In this document: piece by piece, positions 9,112 to 18,129 of the stretch | Numbering within the stretch: the stretch's first letter is position 1 | Layout of the letters: each line of letters starts with the position of its first letter | From: H111-94 sp034436045 | GTDB lineage: Bacteria; Chloroflexota; Ktedonobacteria; Ktedonobacterales; Ktedonobacteraceae | DNA length: 48,572 nucleotides | Assembly (NCBI GenBank): GCA_034436045.1 | Contig: DAOTVZ010000005.1 | Span: 1 to 48,572 of the forward strand | Direction of reading: 5' to 3' | Position numbers and translations under genes: made by a program | Notes under the pieces: model-generated | What the model was told of the DNA's origin: nothing | What the model saw: only the letters and a program-made list of their open reading frames with translations | Databases searched by the model: none

Positions 9112-9204
9112 CACAATTTATCTCCTTACTCACTACGAGTGTATCAGGCATACTTTCCCCTCGCTCGAAGGACGCAAGGAAGAAATAAGTTTTATCGTTT
9201 CTTT

Positions 9205-9234
9205 AGTATAAAACTTGAGTCCATCTTTGTCAAG
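9205..9234 (-). promoter_or_regulatory. sigma70 promoter with HAIR-type HspR operator before grpE
   Basis: On the minus strand TTGACA (9233-9228), 17 bases, then TATACT (9210-9205) makes a near-consensus housekeeping promoter. The inverted repeat CTTGACA-N7-ACTCAAG (9214-9234) overlaps the -35 box and spacer and resembles the HspR operator HAIR (CTTGAGT-N7-ACTCAAG), with 12 of 14 arm positions matching. A repressor bound here would block RNA polymerase. The hspR gene at the end of the same operon supports this reading. Confidence 0.85.
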
Positions 9235-9306
9235 ATTCTGACCTGGCAGGGATTCCTGTCCATCTCTTGCAGGATGCGTGGAGAGTGCGCTTGCATTGTA
9301 ACATCA

Positions 9307-10176
9307 TCAATCGTCCAGTTCGGGGTGCAACACGTCGAGCGGCTCGGCCCATTTTTCGCCGCGCGTTAGCAGAATTGGCCCCATTAGTTCATCCTGTCGC
9401 ACAGCGATGCGCTCCCATTTCCAGAGTTCCAGCACGGCCAGAAAGGTCACAATGATAACGAGGCGTGAGTGTTCATTGGCCAAAACGTCGCTCAGCAGGA
9501 CGGTTTCGCGCTCTTGCAAATGGCTGATGATCTCGGCCATACGCTCGCTGACACGCACCCTGGCGACCGGCATGAGGTCGCTGCCCCGCTCGGCGTCTTT
9601 TGCCTGCAACTCCAGCAGGCGCTGAAAAGCCTGCGCGAGCGACTGCACCTCTAAACCGACCAGGCGCGGCGGCGTCCAGGACAGTTGCGCCTCCACATTT
9701 GCCAGCGGCGCGGAACGGGCGAAGCTCTGCAAACCCTGCTCCTCGCGTCGTCGCAGATGCTGCGCAATCTCTTTGACCAGCTTGTATTCGATCAAATGAC
9801 GTTGCAACTCCTCGGCCATCACAGCGGCGCTCTCCGTCTCCGCGTTCCCCTCCTCCTTTGTCGTATTGTGAGGCAACAGGCTCTGCGATTTAATGAACAA
9901 TAAACGCGCGGCAATCGAGACAAAGGCCGCCATATTCGCCAGCGGCAGCGCCTCCTCCTCCCAGCGGCGCAGGTAGGCCAGGTACTGATCCGTGACCGCG
10001 ACCAGGGAGATAGTCGTGATCTCCATCTGGCGCTTCTCGATCAGATGCAGCAGCAGATCAAGTGGCCCTTCAAAGACAGGGAGATGCACGACATAGCGCG
10101 TCTGCTCAGGTTGTTGTTCTTCCTGCTTTGTAATAGTCAATTCAGCCAAAGGAGTCCCTTGATCTTGCTGTAGCAT
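9307..10176 (-). CDS. scpA: Segregation and condensation protein ScpA
   Basis: Kleisin subunit that bridges SMC heads in the chromosome condensation complex (289 aa). The N-terminal kleisin motif FEGPLDLLLHLIEKRQMEI is diagnostic, followed by the helical DQYLAYLRRWEEE segment. The C-terminal winged helix (about 205-285: VTFLAVLELWKWERIAV) binds the SMC cap. The start at 10176 lies one base after the stop of the HD gene; the open frame extends upstream but only as an antisense of that gene's frame. ScpB and Smc are not in the window. Confidence 0.92.
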   Translation of the reverse strand: MLQQDQGTPLAELTITKQEEQQPEQTRYVVHLPVFEGPLDLLLHLIEKRQMEITTISLVAVTDQYLAYLRRWEEEALPLANMAAFVSIAARLLFIKSQSLLPHNTTKEEGNAETESAAVMAEELQRHLIEYKLVKEIAQHLRRREEQGLQSFARSAPLANVEAQLSWTPPRLVGLEVQSLAQAFQRLLELQAKDAERGSDLMPVARVRVSERMAEIISHLQERETVLLSDVLANEHSRLVIIVTFLAVLELWKWERIAVRQDELMGPILLTRGEKWAEPLDVLHPELDD

Positions 10177-10177
10177 A

Positions 10178-10795
10178 TCATGAAACCTCGTCCACCTCAT
10201 GTAATAGCGCGGCGGGGCCGTGTGGCTGGTGGTGGGTACGAATATAGAGAATGGCTCGCTCAGAGAGGCCAGCGCGCGCAGCCAGCAGCGCCCCCATCTC
10301 GGCATGATACCATGCGTAGCTCAGCGAGCGCCGCCAGCGCGGAATGCTGCTTTTATCCAGTATATGAGGGGGTAGCGCCAGCCTCGTCAGCAGGCGTGGA
10401 GCGCACTTTTTGCCGATGACAATAGCTGGACGAGTCCAGAACGGTACGCGCCCCTCAGCCTTGCCGACATCGTGCAGCAACGCCGCCGCTAGCATATCGG
10501 CCTCGGCACAGCCACGCGCTATCAGGCCACGATAGACACGCAGGCTATGGCGTTGATCCGCGCATGACATACTGCGAAACAAGGCCAGCGCCGCCGCCGG
10601 TAGCCAGTGTGCTACTTCATCCATCTCGGCGGGCGTGAGTGGTGCAACGAACCCCAGTTGCTGCCGCACCTGATCGAGACGGTAGAACATCTGCCGACCA
10701 GCCTGACCAACTCGCCTGCCCAAAGCCAGCAGCACCACTCTCGCTCTACATGCCTCATTCTGTTTCCGCTGTATCAACTGATTAATGCTGCCCAT
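10178..10795 (-). CDS. HD-domain protein, putative metal phosphohydrolase
   Basis: A 205-aa protein with the HD signature: an upstream His in QRHSLRVY, then AAALLHDVGK (the HD pair), and a later His in THHQPHG. HD proteins are mostly nucleotide or phospho-ester hydrolases; the substrate cannot be told from sequence. No membrane segment is seen. The ATG at 10795 lies 14 bases inside the preceding M50 gene and the stop is one base before scpA, so it belongs to the MBL-M50-HD-scpA operon. A longer frame to 10858 would run far into the M50 gene and is rejected. Confidence 0.8.
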   Translation of the reverse strand: MGSINQLIQRKQNEACRARVVLLALGRRVGQAGRQMFYRLDQVRQQLGFVAPLTPAEMDEVAHWLPAAALALFRSMSCADQRHSLRVYRGLIARGCAEADMLAAALLHDVGKAEGRVPFWTRPAIVIGKKCAPRLLTRLALPPHILDKSSIPRWRRSLSYAWYHAEMGALLAARAGLSERAILYIRTHHQPHGPAALLHEVDEVS

Positions 10796-11522
10796 AAAGA
10801 ATTGAGACAAACAAGAAGTTATTGGCGAAGTGCGTCGGCCCCAGGGCCAGGGAGACAAGGCTCTGCGCCCCTAAGAGAATGTACGAGGGCAACTCAAAGA
10901 GCGGGAACCCCCCCAGACCGGCCAGTCGCGCCAGGAAGGGCAGGAAAAAGAACAGCGCCAGAATGATGAAGGGGCCATAAGGGGCCGACCGGGCAAACTG
11001 TGCTGCTTGCCGACTGGGTAACAGCGCGTAGACAATCTGATAGCCATCGAGCGGATAGATAGGCAGCAAGTTGAACAGCGTCAACGAGATATTGACAATC
11101 GCAAACACCAGGATGAGTTGCAAAATGTGCGTCAGTATAACATTCTGCATCATATATGGCGCGATGAAGCGAATCAGAACACTCACCAGCAAGCCAATGA
11201 GCAGGCTGAAGAGCATACCACCCCAGGCAACAATCAGTACGCCGGCGTTTGCGCCCACACGCATCTTCCAGGGGTCGGGCTTGACCGGCTTGCCCCAGCC
11301 AAAACCCACGCCTAAGATGGGCTGGAAGGCCAGTAGCACACACATCAGCGTGCCAACCGGGTCGAGATGCGCGCTCAGGCTGAGCGTTTGCCGCCCCTCG
11401 GCCTGCGCGGTGTGATCACCCAGCCAGGCGGCCACGAGGACATGGCCCAACTCGTGCAGTACAATCGCCCCAAGAAAAGAGACAATAATCATCAGTGCCA
11501 GCAGCACGTTAATATATAACAT
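10782..11522 (-). CDS. M50-family site-2-type membrane protease
   Basis: Integral membrane metalloprotease of 246 aa. The zinc motif HELGH is at residues 23-27 in the first helix, and the third ligand is in NLLPIYPLDG, the conserved NxxPxxPLDG motif. About six hydrophobic segments are visible. M50B relatives cleave substrates within membranes or are of unknown function; no PDZ domain is present, so it is the small type. The ATG at 11522 overlaps the upstream stop as TGATG, giving translational coupling with the MBL gene; an in-frame TTG one codon earlier is less likely. Confidence 0.88.
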   Translation of the reverse strand: MLYINVLLALMIIVSFLGAIVLHELGHVLVAAWLGDHTAQAEGRQTLSLSAHLDPVGTLMCVLLAFQPILGVGFGWGKPVKPDPWKMRVGANAGVLIVAWGGMLFSLLIGLLVSVLIRFIAPYMMQNVILTHILQLILVFAIVNISLTLFNLLPIYPLDGYQIVYALLPSRQAAQFARSAPYGPFIILALFFFLPFLARLAGLGGFPLFELPSYILLGAQSLVSLALGPTHFANNFLFVSILYGQH

Positions 11523-12484
11523 CAAGAGCCTCGCTTTATGGTTCGTGCTAGCAAATCAATCTCCATACCTTCATAGGCGGAATAGCTACGCGGAAATACG
11601 CTGCGCGCCTCCATCTCCATCTGGTCAAGCCGTTCATCATCATAGGTCGGTTCGTGATGGAACAGTACCAGCATCCCGACCTGGGCTTGCCGCGCCGCCT
11701 CGACCGCCATGGCGACGGTGCTGTGCCCAAAACCCTGTTTATTCTGCTGATAATCAGGCGTCGTATATTGGGCGTCATGTATCAAGACATCTGCCCCTTT
11801 AATAAACGAAAGAAAGCGCTCATCGCAACCCTTGCGCCATTCGACATCAGTAGCATAGACCACGCTGCGTTGCGCGTATTCAATGCGATAGATGAGTGCG
11901 CCGTTCTGCGGATGGCTATTGGTAAACCAGGCGTTGACGGAAACGCGCATCGCATCCTGTTCTGGCACAGCCTGTGATCCATTCTTCATAATCGTTGGTT
12001 CGGTCATGCCATTTTGCCAGTAGATACACTGGTTGCTTGTGATGGTATGGTAGATACGGCGCGAAGGCAGGCATCGTATGTCTACCGGAAAATACGGTGG
12101 AGACATCAGTGGGGTTACAAGTTGCTCGATAGTTTGCCCGGCCAGTTGCGGCCCGAAGAGATGGAGGTGAGTAGATGGTGAGAAAAGAGGAGCAAAGAAT
12201 GGAAAACCAACCAGGTGGTCTCCATGGCCATGCGTGATAAAGAGTGCCAGATGCAAGTTGTGATCTTGTGCATGTTGCCCATTCTGCGCACTCTGTATAC
12301 CCTGCATCAACACATCACCCAGACGAATAATGCCGCTGCCAGCGTCAAAGATGAGTATGTGACCGCCAACCTGGACCTCCAGGCAGGACGTATTGCCCCC
12401 ATGCCGCACGGTATGCTTCCCCGGCGTGGGATAGCTGCCCCGCACGCCCCAGAAGCGCACCAGAAACGGTTGTAATTCCGCCAT
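11522..12484 (-). CDS. Metallo-beta-lactamase-fold hydrolase
   Basis: A 320-aa MBL-fold enzyme. The N-terminus (VRFWGVRGSYPTPG, GGNTSCLEV) matches the RNase Z/PhnP-like MBL group. The zinc motif is THGHGDH, and later ligands are seen in YATDVEWR, LIHDAQYT and LFHHEPTYDD. No signal peptide is present. Relatives act as phosphodiesterases or are uncharacterised; the substrate here is unknown. AGGAG lies before the ATG, and a promoter candidate at 12537-12565 precedes it. It opens the four-gene operon ending with scpA. Confidence 0.87.
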   Translation of the reverse strand: MAELQPFLVRFWGVRGSYPTPGKHTVRHGGNTSCLEVQVGGHILIFDAGSGIIRLGDVLMQGIQSAQNGQHAQDHNLHLALFITHGHGDHLVGFPFFAPLFSPSTHLHLFGPQLAGQTIEQLVTPLMSPPYFPVDIRCLPSRRIYHTITSNQCIYWQNGMTEPTIMKNGSQAVPEQDAMRVSVNAWFTNSHPQNGALIYRIEYAQRSVVYATDVEWRKGCDERFLSFIKGADVLIHDAQYTTPDYQQNKQGFGHSTVAMAVEAARQAQVGMLVLFHHEPTYDDERLDQMEMEARSVFPRSYSAYEGMEIDLLARTIKRGS

Positions 12485-12536
12485 TTTCCTATGCTCCTAC
12501 CCGACGAGCCATACAATCCAAAAAGTAGTTGCACTT

Positions 12537-12565
12537 ATTATAGCGTGTCCACCGATTAGTTGAAA
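12537..12565 (-). promoter_or_regulatory. Candidate promoter of the MBL-M50-HD-scpA operon
   Basis: On the minus strand a perfect TATAAT (12542-12537) lies 17 bases after TTTCAA (12565-12560), a weak -35 box. It sits 53 bases upstream of the MBL start codon. Confidence 0.5.
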
Positions 12566-12678
12566 AGGTCTTGCAGGATGGCTCGCAATTCGCCAGCCAC
12601 CCTGCTACGAGGTATTTCTCCAACTGCCTCAGGGGATGCGGGTAGTACATAGGCGATAAACGATAGATGTCGCCCTCT

Positions 12679-15183
12679 TCAGAAACCGCGCTTTATATAC
12701 AGATAAGGCACCAGCAATAGCTCTATCAGCCCTGGCATGAGATCATCGCGGCTAAAGACCGACTCTTTCTGGATGCCTTTGAGCGAATGTACATAATCTT
12801 GCCAGTTATGTGCGCCTTTGAAAATCTCCAAGACTTCAGTTGGTAGATCGGTGACAAAGCGCATCCACCTGACACCGGCACGAGCTTGCACAGGCTCAAC
12901 ACTTCCGCCAAGCTGGTCGGTGAACAGCAGATAGGGGAAATCCACACCCGCGCTCTGTCCCAGCGAATGGTAGCCCCAGGTGCGCGCGTTAAAGTCCAAC
13001 AGTTTGTACTGTCCATCACGCAGATCACGCTTGTATTCGATCTCCACCAGCCCGTAGTAATCAATGGCCTTCAGAAAACGCTCCGAATACTCCGCGATGA
13101 TCGGCAAGTCTACAGTCTCTACAAATGTGCTGGAACGGCCAAACTCTGCCGGATGCTGGCGGCGGCGGCAACAGGTCATACTGCCCCTGGCTTGTCCTTC
13201 TTTGAAGAACGCGCAATAGGAAAACTGTTGCTGCCCATCGCCCGGCACCAGCTCTTGAATCATGATTTCCTCATCTCCGACCAGCTCCAGCGCCTGCTGA
13301 AAGCGTTGAACCAGCTCTGCACGGCTATCAGCACGCCAGGCTTTGGCCTTCGTGGCATAAATAAAATGCTCCTTGATCGCCGGTTTGATCACCAGTGGCA
13401 GTGCGGCATCTATCGCCGCTACTTCCTCACCTGTGCGCGGATACCATGTGCGCGGCGTAGGAATCCCCAACTCTTGTGCCAGACGATAGGTGTTGCGTTT
13501 GTCCCATGCCCATCGCACTGCGTTCCACGCCGGTGTGGGTACTCTGAACCTGGTCATCAGTTCGGCTCGATGGCGTGAGAACGCCGCCACCGTCTCGTCG
13601 CGGGTCGGATAGAGAACCCATCCATCAAGCTTCAGCTGTTTCCCCACACCCAGCACTGCCTCTATCGTCCTGCATTCATCACGCAAATTCGGTACACGAA
13701 CATTATAAGTCACATATCGTGAAAAACGAGCAATAGAGAATTCATCATCGATGATACATATAGGAATACCTTTCCGACCAAGACTCTGAGCGATCCCTAA
13801 ACCCTGATAATCGCCGCCGAGGATCACCGCCCCCACTCCTTCTGTGGGAAACTCCGCCTCTGGCTCTCGTACTATCGACTCTATGAATGACTGCTTCTCC
13901 TCATGTACAGTCTTAAGAGGCGTTTCTTCACAGCGTATAGACACTGCCCCTGTTGCCTCTAGCACAAGCCGGGCCATAGTCGCACCGGGCAGATCGGCCA
14001 GATTCCACGTTCCTTGCCGCAGTTCCGGCTTGAAGGTTGAACGTTGTCGCCACCACTGGGCTACGCTACGTGGTAGCGCATGCCAGTAGGTGTACTTCTG
14101 TTTCACTGTCAGCAAGAAATCGCGATAGAGGGCAAAATTCGTGGATTTGCGCAAATAGTCGGGATGGACATTGACCAGCGCCATGCCACACGAGCGTTCG
14201 AGAAAGTCCACTTTCTCCAACCACAGACGCGGCGAGGTCTGCTTGAGAATGGCTGTCAGCGTATGATCCTGCACCAGCGTATAGGGTAGTTCCACAAATG
14301 CACCCAGCATGAAAGGCCAGATGCTCATCGTGCCACCGGCCTGGGGTTCGTAGGGATCGGTATCGAAAAAGGAAAGATCATACTCTACGTCGAGCGCCTG
14401 CAACCATTCCGGGTGACGATGCATGTAAGGTGTGCGGAACCCGACGGCCTGCCATTGATGTAGATAGCCATTGATCTTTGCGGCCCGCTGTTCAAACGCT
14501 TGCCTGGAAGCAAAGAGCTTGCCATCGTGTTTCAGGCCATGAATACCCACTTCAAAGCCACGCGCACGCAACGCGGCCTGAAGTCCCTGATCGATAGGAT
14601 ACCGCTCTGGCACAAAATTAAAGACCGAACGAAAGCCCAGTTCTTCCTCCAGATCGGCGACCTGCTCTACGAAGGCAGCACCCCGCTCCTCCTCAATATC
14701 GTGTGTTAACACCAGCGCAAAGCGGTGATGATCGGGCCAGAAATGTAAAAAGGGCAGGGTGTCCATACCTCGCATGCGCAGCAGGTTAGCGATGCACTGC
14801 ATCTGGAAACGAACGTAGCGATCCTCCAACGGCCAGCCCAGCACAAATGCCTGCTCTTGTTTACGACGATAGAACTGGCGCAGGAGAATAGCCAGTGGTC
14901 GGGGGAAGTAGGGCTTCACGCGATAATAGAGCTGTTTGCTACGACTCAACTGCCAGCGTTGAGTGCCAAACAGTATTTCCCCAAACACGTTAGCAAGGAT
15001 CTGCTCGCTACCACCATCAGGCGGAATGATACCCTGGGGCAGGAGAGAAGCCGCATCAGTCGCGGCTTCCTCCCATTCGGCAGGTGACACCTGGGGTTCT
15101 GCCAACAAGTGCCAGAAGCATTCAAGAGTATTGGCGGCATAGAGACCAGTTGGGAAGGCAGTTCCTGCCAGAGAAAGTACCAT
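12679..15183 (-). CDS. Fused NodB-like deacetylase and ATP-grasp ligase
   Basis: An 834-aa two-enzyme fusion. Residues about 150-345 form a NodB-type carbohydrate esterase with motif 1 THDIEEE (D162), motif 2 HGLKH (H215, H219), motif 3 RTPY (R250-Y253) and a late NVHPD (H340); the metal ligands look intact. Residues about 450-830 form an ATP-grasp domain, opening with GAVILGGDYQGLG, with the nucleotide lid near MIQELVPGDG and the metal site in VEIEYK and LLDFNARTWG. The first 150 residues are helical and unrecognised. AGGAG lies 7 bases before the ATG. It follows the FAD oxidoreductase by 45 bases. Both active sites look functional, so one chain could remove an acyl group and form an amide or ester bond; the substrate is unknown. 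Confidence 0.85.
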   Translation of the reverse strand: MVLSLAGTAFPTGLYAANTLECFWHLLAEPQVSPAEWEEAATDAASLLPQGIIPPDGGSEQILANVFGEILFGTQRWQLSRSKQLYYRVKPYFPRPLAILLRQFYRRKQEQAFVLGWPLEDRYVRFQMQCIANLLRMRGMDTLPFLHFWPDHHRFALVLTHDIEEERGAAFVEQVADLEEELGFRSVFNFVPERYPIDQGLQAALRARGFEVGIHGLKHDGKLFASRQAFEQRAAKINGYLHQWQAVGFRTPYMHRHPEWLQALDVEYDLSFFDTDPYEPQAGGTMSIWPFMLGAFVELPYTLVQDHTLTAILKQTSPRLWLEKVDFLERSCGMALVNVHPDYLRKSTNFALYRDFLLTVKQKYTYWHALPRSVAQWWRQRSTFKPELRQGTWNLADLPGATMARLVLEATGAVSIRCEETPLKTVHEEKQSFIESIVREPEAEFPTEGVGAVILGGDYQGLGIAQSLGRKGIPICIIDDEFSIARFSRYVTYNVRVPNLRDECRTIEAVLGVGKQLKLDGWVLYPTRDETVAAFSRHRAELMTRFRVPTPAWNAVRWAWDKRNTYRLAQELGIPTPRTWYPRTGEEVAAIDAALPLVIKPAIKEHFIYATKAKAWRADSRAELVQRFQQALELVGDEEIMIQELVPGDGQQQFSYCAFFKEGQARGSMTCCRRRQHPAEFGRSSTFVETVDLPIIAEYSERFLKAIDYYGLVEIEYKRDLRDGQYKLLDFNARTWGYHSLGQSAGVDFPYLLFTDQLGGSVEPVQARAGVRWMRFVTDLPTEVLEIFKGAHNWQDYVHSLKGIQKESVFSRDDLMPGLIELLLVPYLYIKRGF

Positions 15184-15228
15184 CAGATGCTCCTCTCGCT
15201 ATCTAATGCTACAGATCAGCACCGCTTC

Positions 15229-16398
15229 TCAGGCCGTCTGTGTAAGATGGCGGGCTACCAGACTGGCAGTCGCTTTTGAACCGGAGATAAAGCGACATGT
15301 TGGCCCAAAGGTATCTCCGGCTAAAGCCCCAACGAAGTAGAGGCCAGGAACAGAAGACTCGAAGCCTCCTTGTAACACAGGAAAACCTTCATGGGTACAC
15401 ACGCGCTGACGCAACGCATCATCAAGACAGGTCAGCCTCTCCAAACTCGGCCTGTAGCCCGTACCCAGGCAGAGATGATCCACCTCGCGGTATGTCCCAT
15501 CGCTTAGCTCAAGACATACCCCTTGCCCTTGTGCCACCGCTTTGACGACATGGGTATTTTCAGTCAGGCGTATCTTTCCCTCTACACGCGGTCGCAACCA
15601 CTTTGCCCCACCGGGTAACACCGCACGCCTGTGAACCGGAGCTTTAATGGAGGCGGGCAAGCGCCGATAGATGGTGGGGAAGGCTACCAACCAGTTGATT
15701 CCTGGCGGGCCAACATCACCAGGAGGATAAAAGATGTGTCTGGCCGGGCCTGTATAGTCATAGAGTATCTTGCTATGCCAGCGAACTGTATGACGAGAGA
15801 TCAGCTCGACTGAAGCTCCGGCCTCATGTAACATGGCAGCATATTCCAGTGCGCTCTGTCCATTGCCTACCATCGCCACCTGCATACCCTTAAAGCGGGT
15901 TAAATCAAGCAGCGATGAGGTATGCGAAACCAGTTCTGGCGGCAAGTCTCTGGCAAACTCCGGGACATAAACAAAGCCAGCAATACCGACTGCGACCACT
16001 ACCTTTCTGGCTCTCAGCGAGCGTCCATCGGCCAGATCGAGGTGAAAAATCTGTCCATCGGTGGCTACATCCCGAATATAAGTCAGGTCGATATCAGGAA
16101 CAGCATGGCGCTGAAACCAGTCCGCATAGTTGAGGAAGAAACCCAGCGGAATAGGTTCCAGCTTTGCTGCACCTGTCTCTTTGACATACTGCTCAAGGGT
16201 ATAGGTTCCAGCAGGGTCTGAGAGGGAAGATGCACTCCAGATCGATTTGAGGAAGAGGCCCCCAGGCATACTCTTCCAGAGTTCCATTGGTTTGCCAAAG
16301 ACGCGAACCCCCCTGCCTTTTGCACGCAGGTGCGCTGCCACAGAAAGACCATATGGTCCAGCGCCGATAATGACGATATCGTCATCAACTTTTGTCAT
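15229..16398 (-). CDS. FAD/NAD(P)-dependent oxidoreductase, monooxygenase-like
   Basis: A 389-aa flavoprotein with two Rossmann motifs. The FAD site is IIGAGPYGLSVAAHL (residue 9 on), and the NAD(P) site is VAMVGNGQSALEYAA (about 171). A C-terminal GLYFVGALAGDTFGP closes the FAD fold. The layout matches the FMO/SidA-like N-hydroxylating and Baeyer-Villiger group more than thioredoxin reductase, because no CxxC is present. AGGAG lies before the ATG. It is the first gene of a pair with the NodB-ATP-grasp fusion, so it may modify the same substrate. The exact reaction is open. Confidence 0.85.
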   Translation of the reverse strand: MTKVDDDIVIIGAGPYGLSVAAHLRAKGRGVRVFGKPMELWKSMPGGLFLKSIWSASSLSDPAGTYTLEQYVKETGAAKLEPIPLGFFLNYADWFQRHAVPDIDLTYIRDVATDGQIFHLDLADGRSLRARKVVVAVGIAGFVYVPEFARDLPPELVSHTSSLLDLTRFKGMQVAMVGNGQSALEYAAMLHEAGASVELISRHTVRWHSKILYDYTGPARHIFYPPGDVGPPGINWLVAFPTIYRRLPASIKAPVHRRAVLPGGAKWLRPRVEGKIRLTENTHVVKAVAQGQGVCLELSDGTYREVDHLCLGTGYRPSLERLTCLDDALRQRVCTHEGFPVLQGGFESSVPGLYFVGALAGDTFGPTCRFISGSKATASLVARHLTQTA

Positions 16399-16797
16399 TT
16401 GTAGCTCCTAACGTATTCACGGTAGCGACTCAGAAAAAAACCTCGCTCAACTTAGAAATTTTTTGCGTATACCGCTACCTCGACTGCATTAATAAATATC
16501 CGCAAAAGCTTTGTGTTAAAATCGGTCAAATTTAACTTGACCAGTACAAATTCTATGATGTTACAATAGAGTTGAGGTTGCGATGTAGGTTAAAGATAAG
16601 TTAAATTAAGTATAGTTGAGTTGAGAAAAGGATACTTTTACATTTTCGTTCTGATAGCCTTCTCCAGAGCATGCCCTAAGCGATCTACTCAGGACATATT
16701 CCGCATGTGATAGAATCACAAACCGATGGCTATGTTGGTGCGTAGTACAGATGATGTATAACTATGTATCGGACAGGGAAAGCGAGGCCATGGCCTG
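16399..16797. promoter_or_regulatory. Divergent AT-rich intergenic region with CRP-like palindrome
   Basis: About 400 AT-rich bases between the FAD oxidoreductase (minus) and the DUF4097-like gene (plus). A perfect palindrome TGTGATAGAATCACA lies at 16706-16720. A promoter candidate follows on the plus strand: TTGGTG (16735-16740), 16 bases, TATAAC (16757-16762), which would put the palindrome centre near -56. On the minus-strand leader, GGTAGCG at 16421-16427 can pair with CGCTACC at 16473-16479. No gene is seen. Confidence 0.45.
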
Positions 16798-18024
16798 ATG
16801 AATAGAGGCAGCAATAGAACACGCCGCTCCTGGGAGAGTGACAGCGAGGAGTGGTATGATGACGAAGAGGATGAGTATATCTATCAACGTCGTCAACTGC
16901 AACAGCGACCGCGACGACGGGGACGGCATGTGCGTCGTCGGCGTAGCATCTGGCCCGCCCTGATCACCGGTTGCGCCCTGGGCATTGTGCTAACCGTGCT
17001 AGCCGCCGCTGCTGTGGTCTTCTTCACGTTCAAGTCGTTGTCGGGTGTCATGCCGGTGGGAAATCTGGGCGGTGTCGGCGGCCTGGATAGTACGAAGGTC
17101 TTCACGCAACAGCAGAGTCAGAGCTTTCTGCTGACTGCACTCAGCCAGATCCAGGTGTGCAACGAGATTGGCAACGTTACTATTAACACTACTTCTGCCA
17201 CCAGCACCGGTAGCACGGGTAATGCGATAACAGTCACGACAGAAAAGGTTGTCCATAGCGCCAATCAGAGTAGCGCCAACCAGGAATTCGGACGCATTAC
17301 CGTGACAACGCAGACCAGCATGCTTAGCAGTGGCACCTCCGTAGCCGCCTGTGCGCCTTTTTCCTCCACTGCACCAGCGAACGCTACGAACACGGTAGTA
17401 CAAAGCGCGACGAGCAACGCCAACGCTTTAGAGGTCGATGCGAGCGTGCCCGACACCAGCGGCATCCTGCGCGGCACCAACGATTCCGTCAATGTGACTA
17501 TCAGCATTCCAGCGGGCCTGCTGGCCAATGCCCAATCCACCTTCCTCCTGACGGTCAACGCGCCGCTCGGCAATATCACGGTCAACGGCGTCAGCGGCAA
17601 TTTGCAACTGAAAGACAGTAGCGGCAATATCACGGTCAACCAGGCCGTGCTGGCGCTGGGTTCGCACATTGAGACGGGCGAGGGCAATGTGACCTTCAAT
17701 GGTGCGCTGGCAGTAGCACAACCCGCTCAAGGCGGAAGCAACGCGAACGGTGCGCCGAACAGCTATATCATCCAGACCGAGCAGGGTAATATCGACGTGA
17801 CGCTCCCTGTCGGCACCAACGTAATCATCGACGCCAATACGAATGTCGGCCAGATCAAAGCTAACGACTTCGCGCTCCCCGTCCAGTCCAGCGACGGCAG
17901 CATGAGTTATAATGGCCCCTTACAGCCCAGCAGCAGCAACAAACCAACCAGTGTGCTTGTGCTTGATGTCAGCACCGGCAACGTGACGCTGCACAAAGCC
18001 TCAATCGGGGCTACAGGGGCGTGA
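16798..18024 (+). CDS. Membrane-anchored DUF4097-like beta-solenoid protein
   Basis: A 408-aa protein with a very basic N-terminus (Arg-rich, about 20-50), one membrane helix (about 53-75, ending in VVFFTF) and a large outer part rich in Gly, Asn, Thr and Val. Between about 245 and 345 short beta-strand repeats appear (GNITVNGVSGNLQLKD, GNITVNQ, GNVTFNG, GNIDVTL), the pattern of DUF4097 adhesin-like domains. It is probably exposed on the outer side of the membrane; function is unknown. Its stop codon lies in a hairpin (18021-18041) that belongs to the dispersed palindrome family. Confidence 0.8.
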   Translation: MNRGSNRTRRSWESDSEEWYDDEEDEYIYQRRQLQQRPRRRGRHVRRRRSIWPALITGCALGIVLTVLAAAAVVFFTFKSLSGVMPVGNLGGVGGLDSTKVFTQQQSQSFLLTALSQIQVCNEIGNVTINTTSATSTGSTGNAITVTTEKVVHSANQSSANQEFGRITVTTQTSMLSSGTSVAACAPFSSTAPANATNTVVQSATSNANALEVDASVPDTSGILRGTNDSVNVTISIPAGLLANAQSTFLLTVNAPLGNITVNGVSGNLQLKDSSGNITVNQAVLALGSHIETGEGNVTFNGALAVAQPAQGGSNANGAPNSYIIQTEQGNIDVTLPVGTNVIIDANTNVGQIKANDFALPVQSSDGSMSYNGPLQPSSSNKPTSVLVLDVSTGNVTLHKASIGATGA

Positions 18025-18129
18025 TGATAAAAATTCATCACCGAAGCTGGTCATGCCGTAGGGGTGCGATTCATCACACGCCACTTGTTTGCCGAGACAC
18101 GCCCAGGGCGTGATGAATCACACCCCCAC
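18021..18129. repeat. Degenerate REP copies covering both convergent stop codons
   Basis: Three related pieces lie here. GTGATGA-N7-TCATCAC at 18021-18041 contains the stop of the DUF4097-like gene. A diverged copy with GTAGGGGTGCGATTCATCAC starts at 18058. A third with GGGCGTGATGAATCACACCC covers about 18106-18125 and contains the stop of the minus-strand FAD gene (18118-18120). They probably act as the shared transcription end. Confidence 0.75.

Noticed and set aside
10796..10858. Longer HD-protein start at 10858
   Set aside because: It would overlap the M50 gene by 77 bases; the ATG at 10795 gives a natural 14-base overlap.
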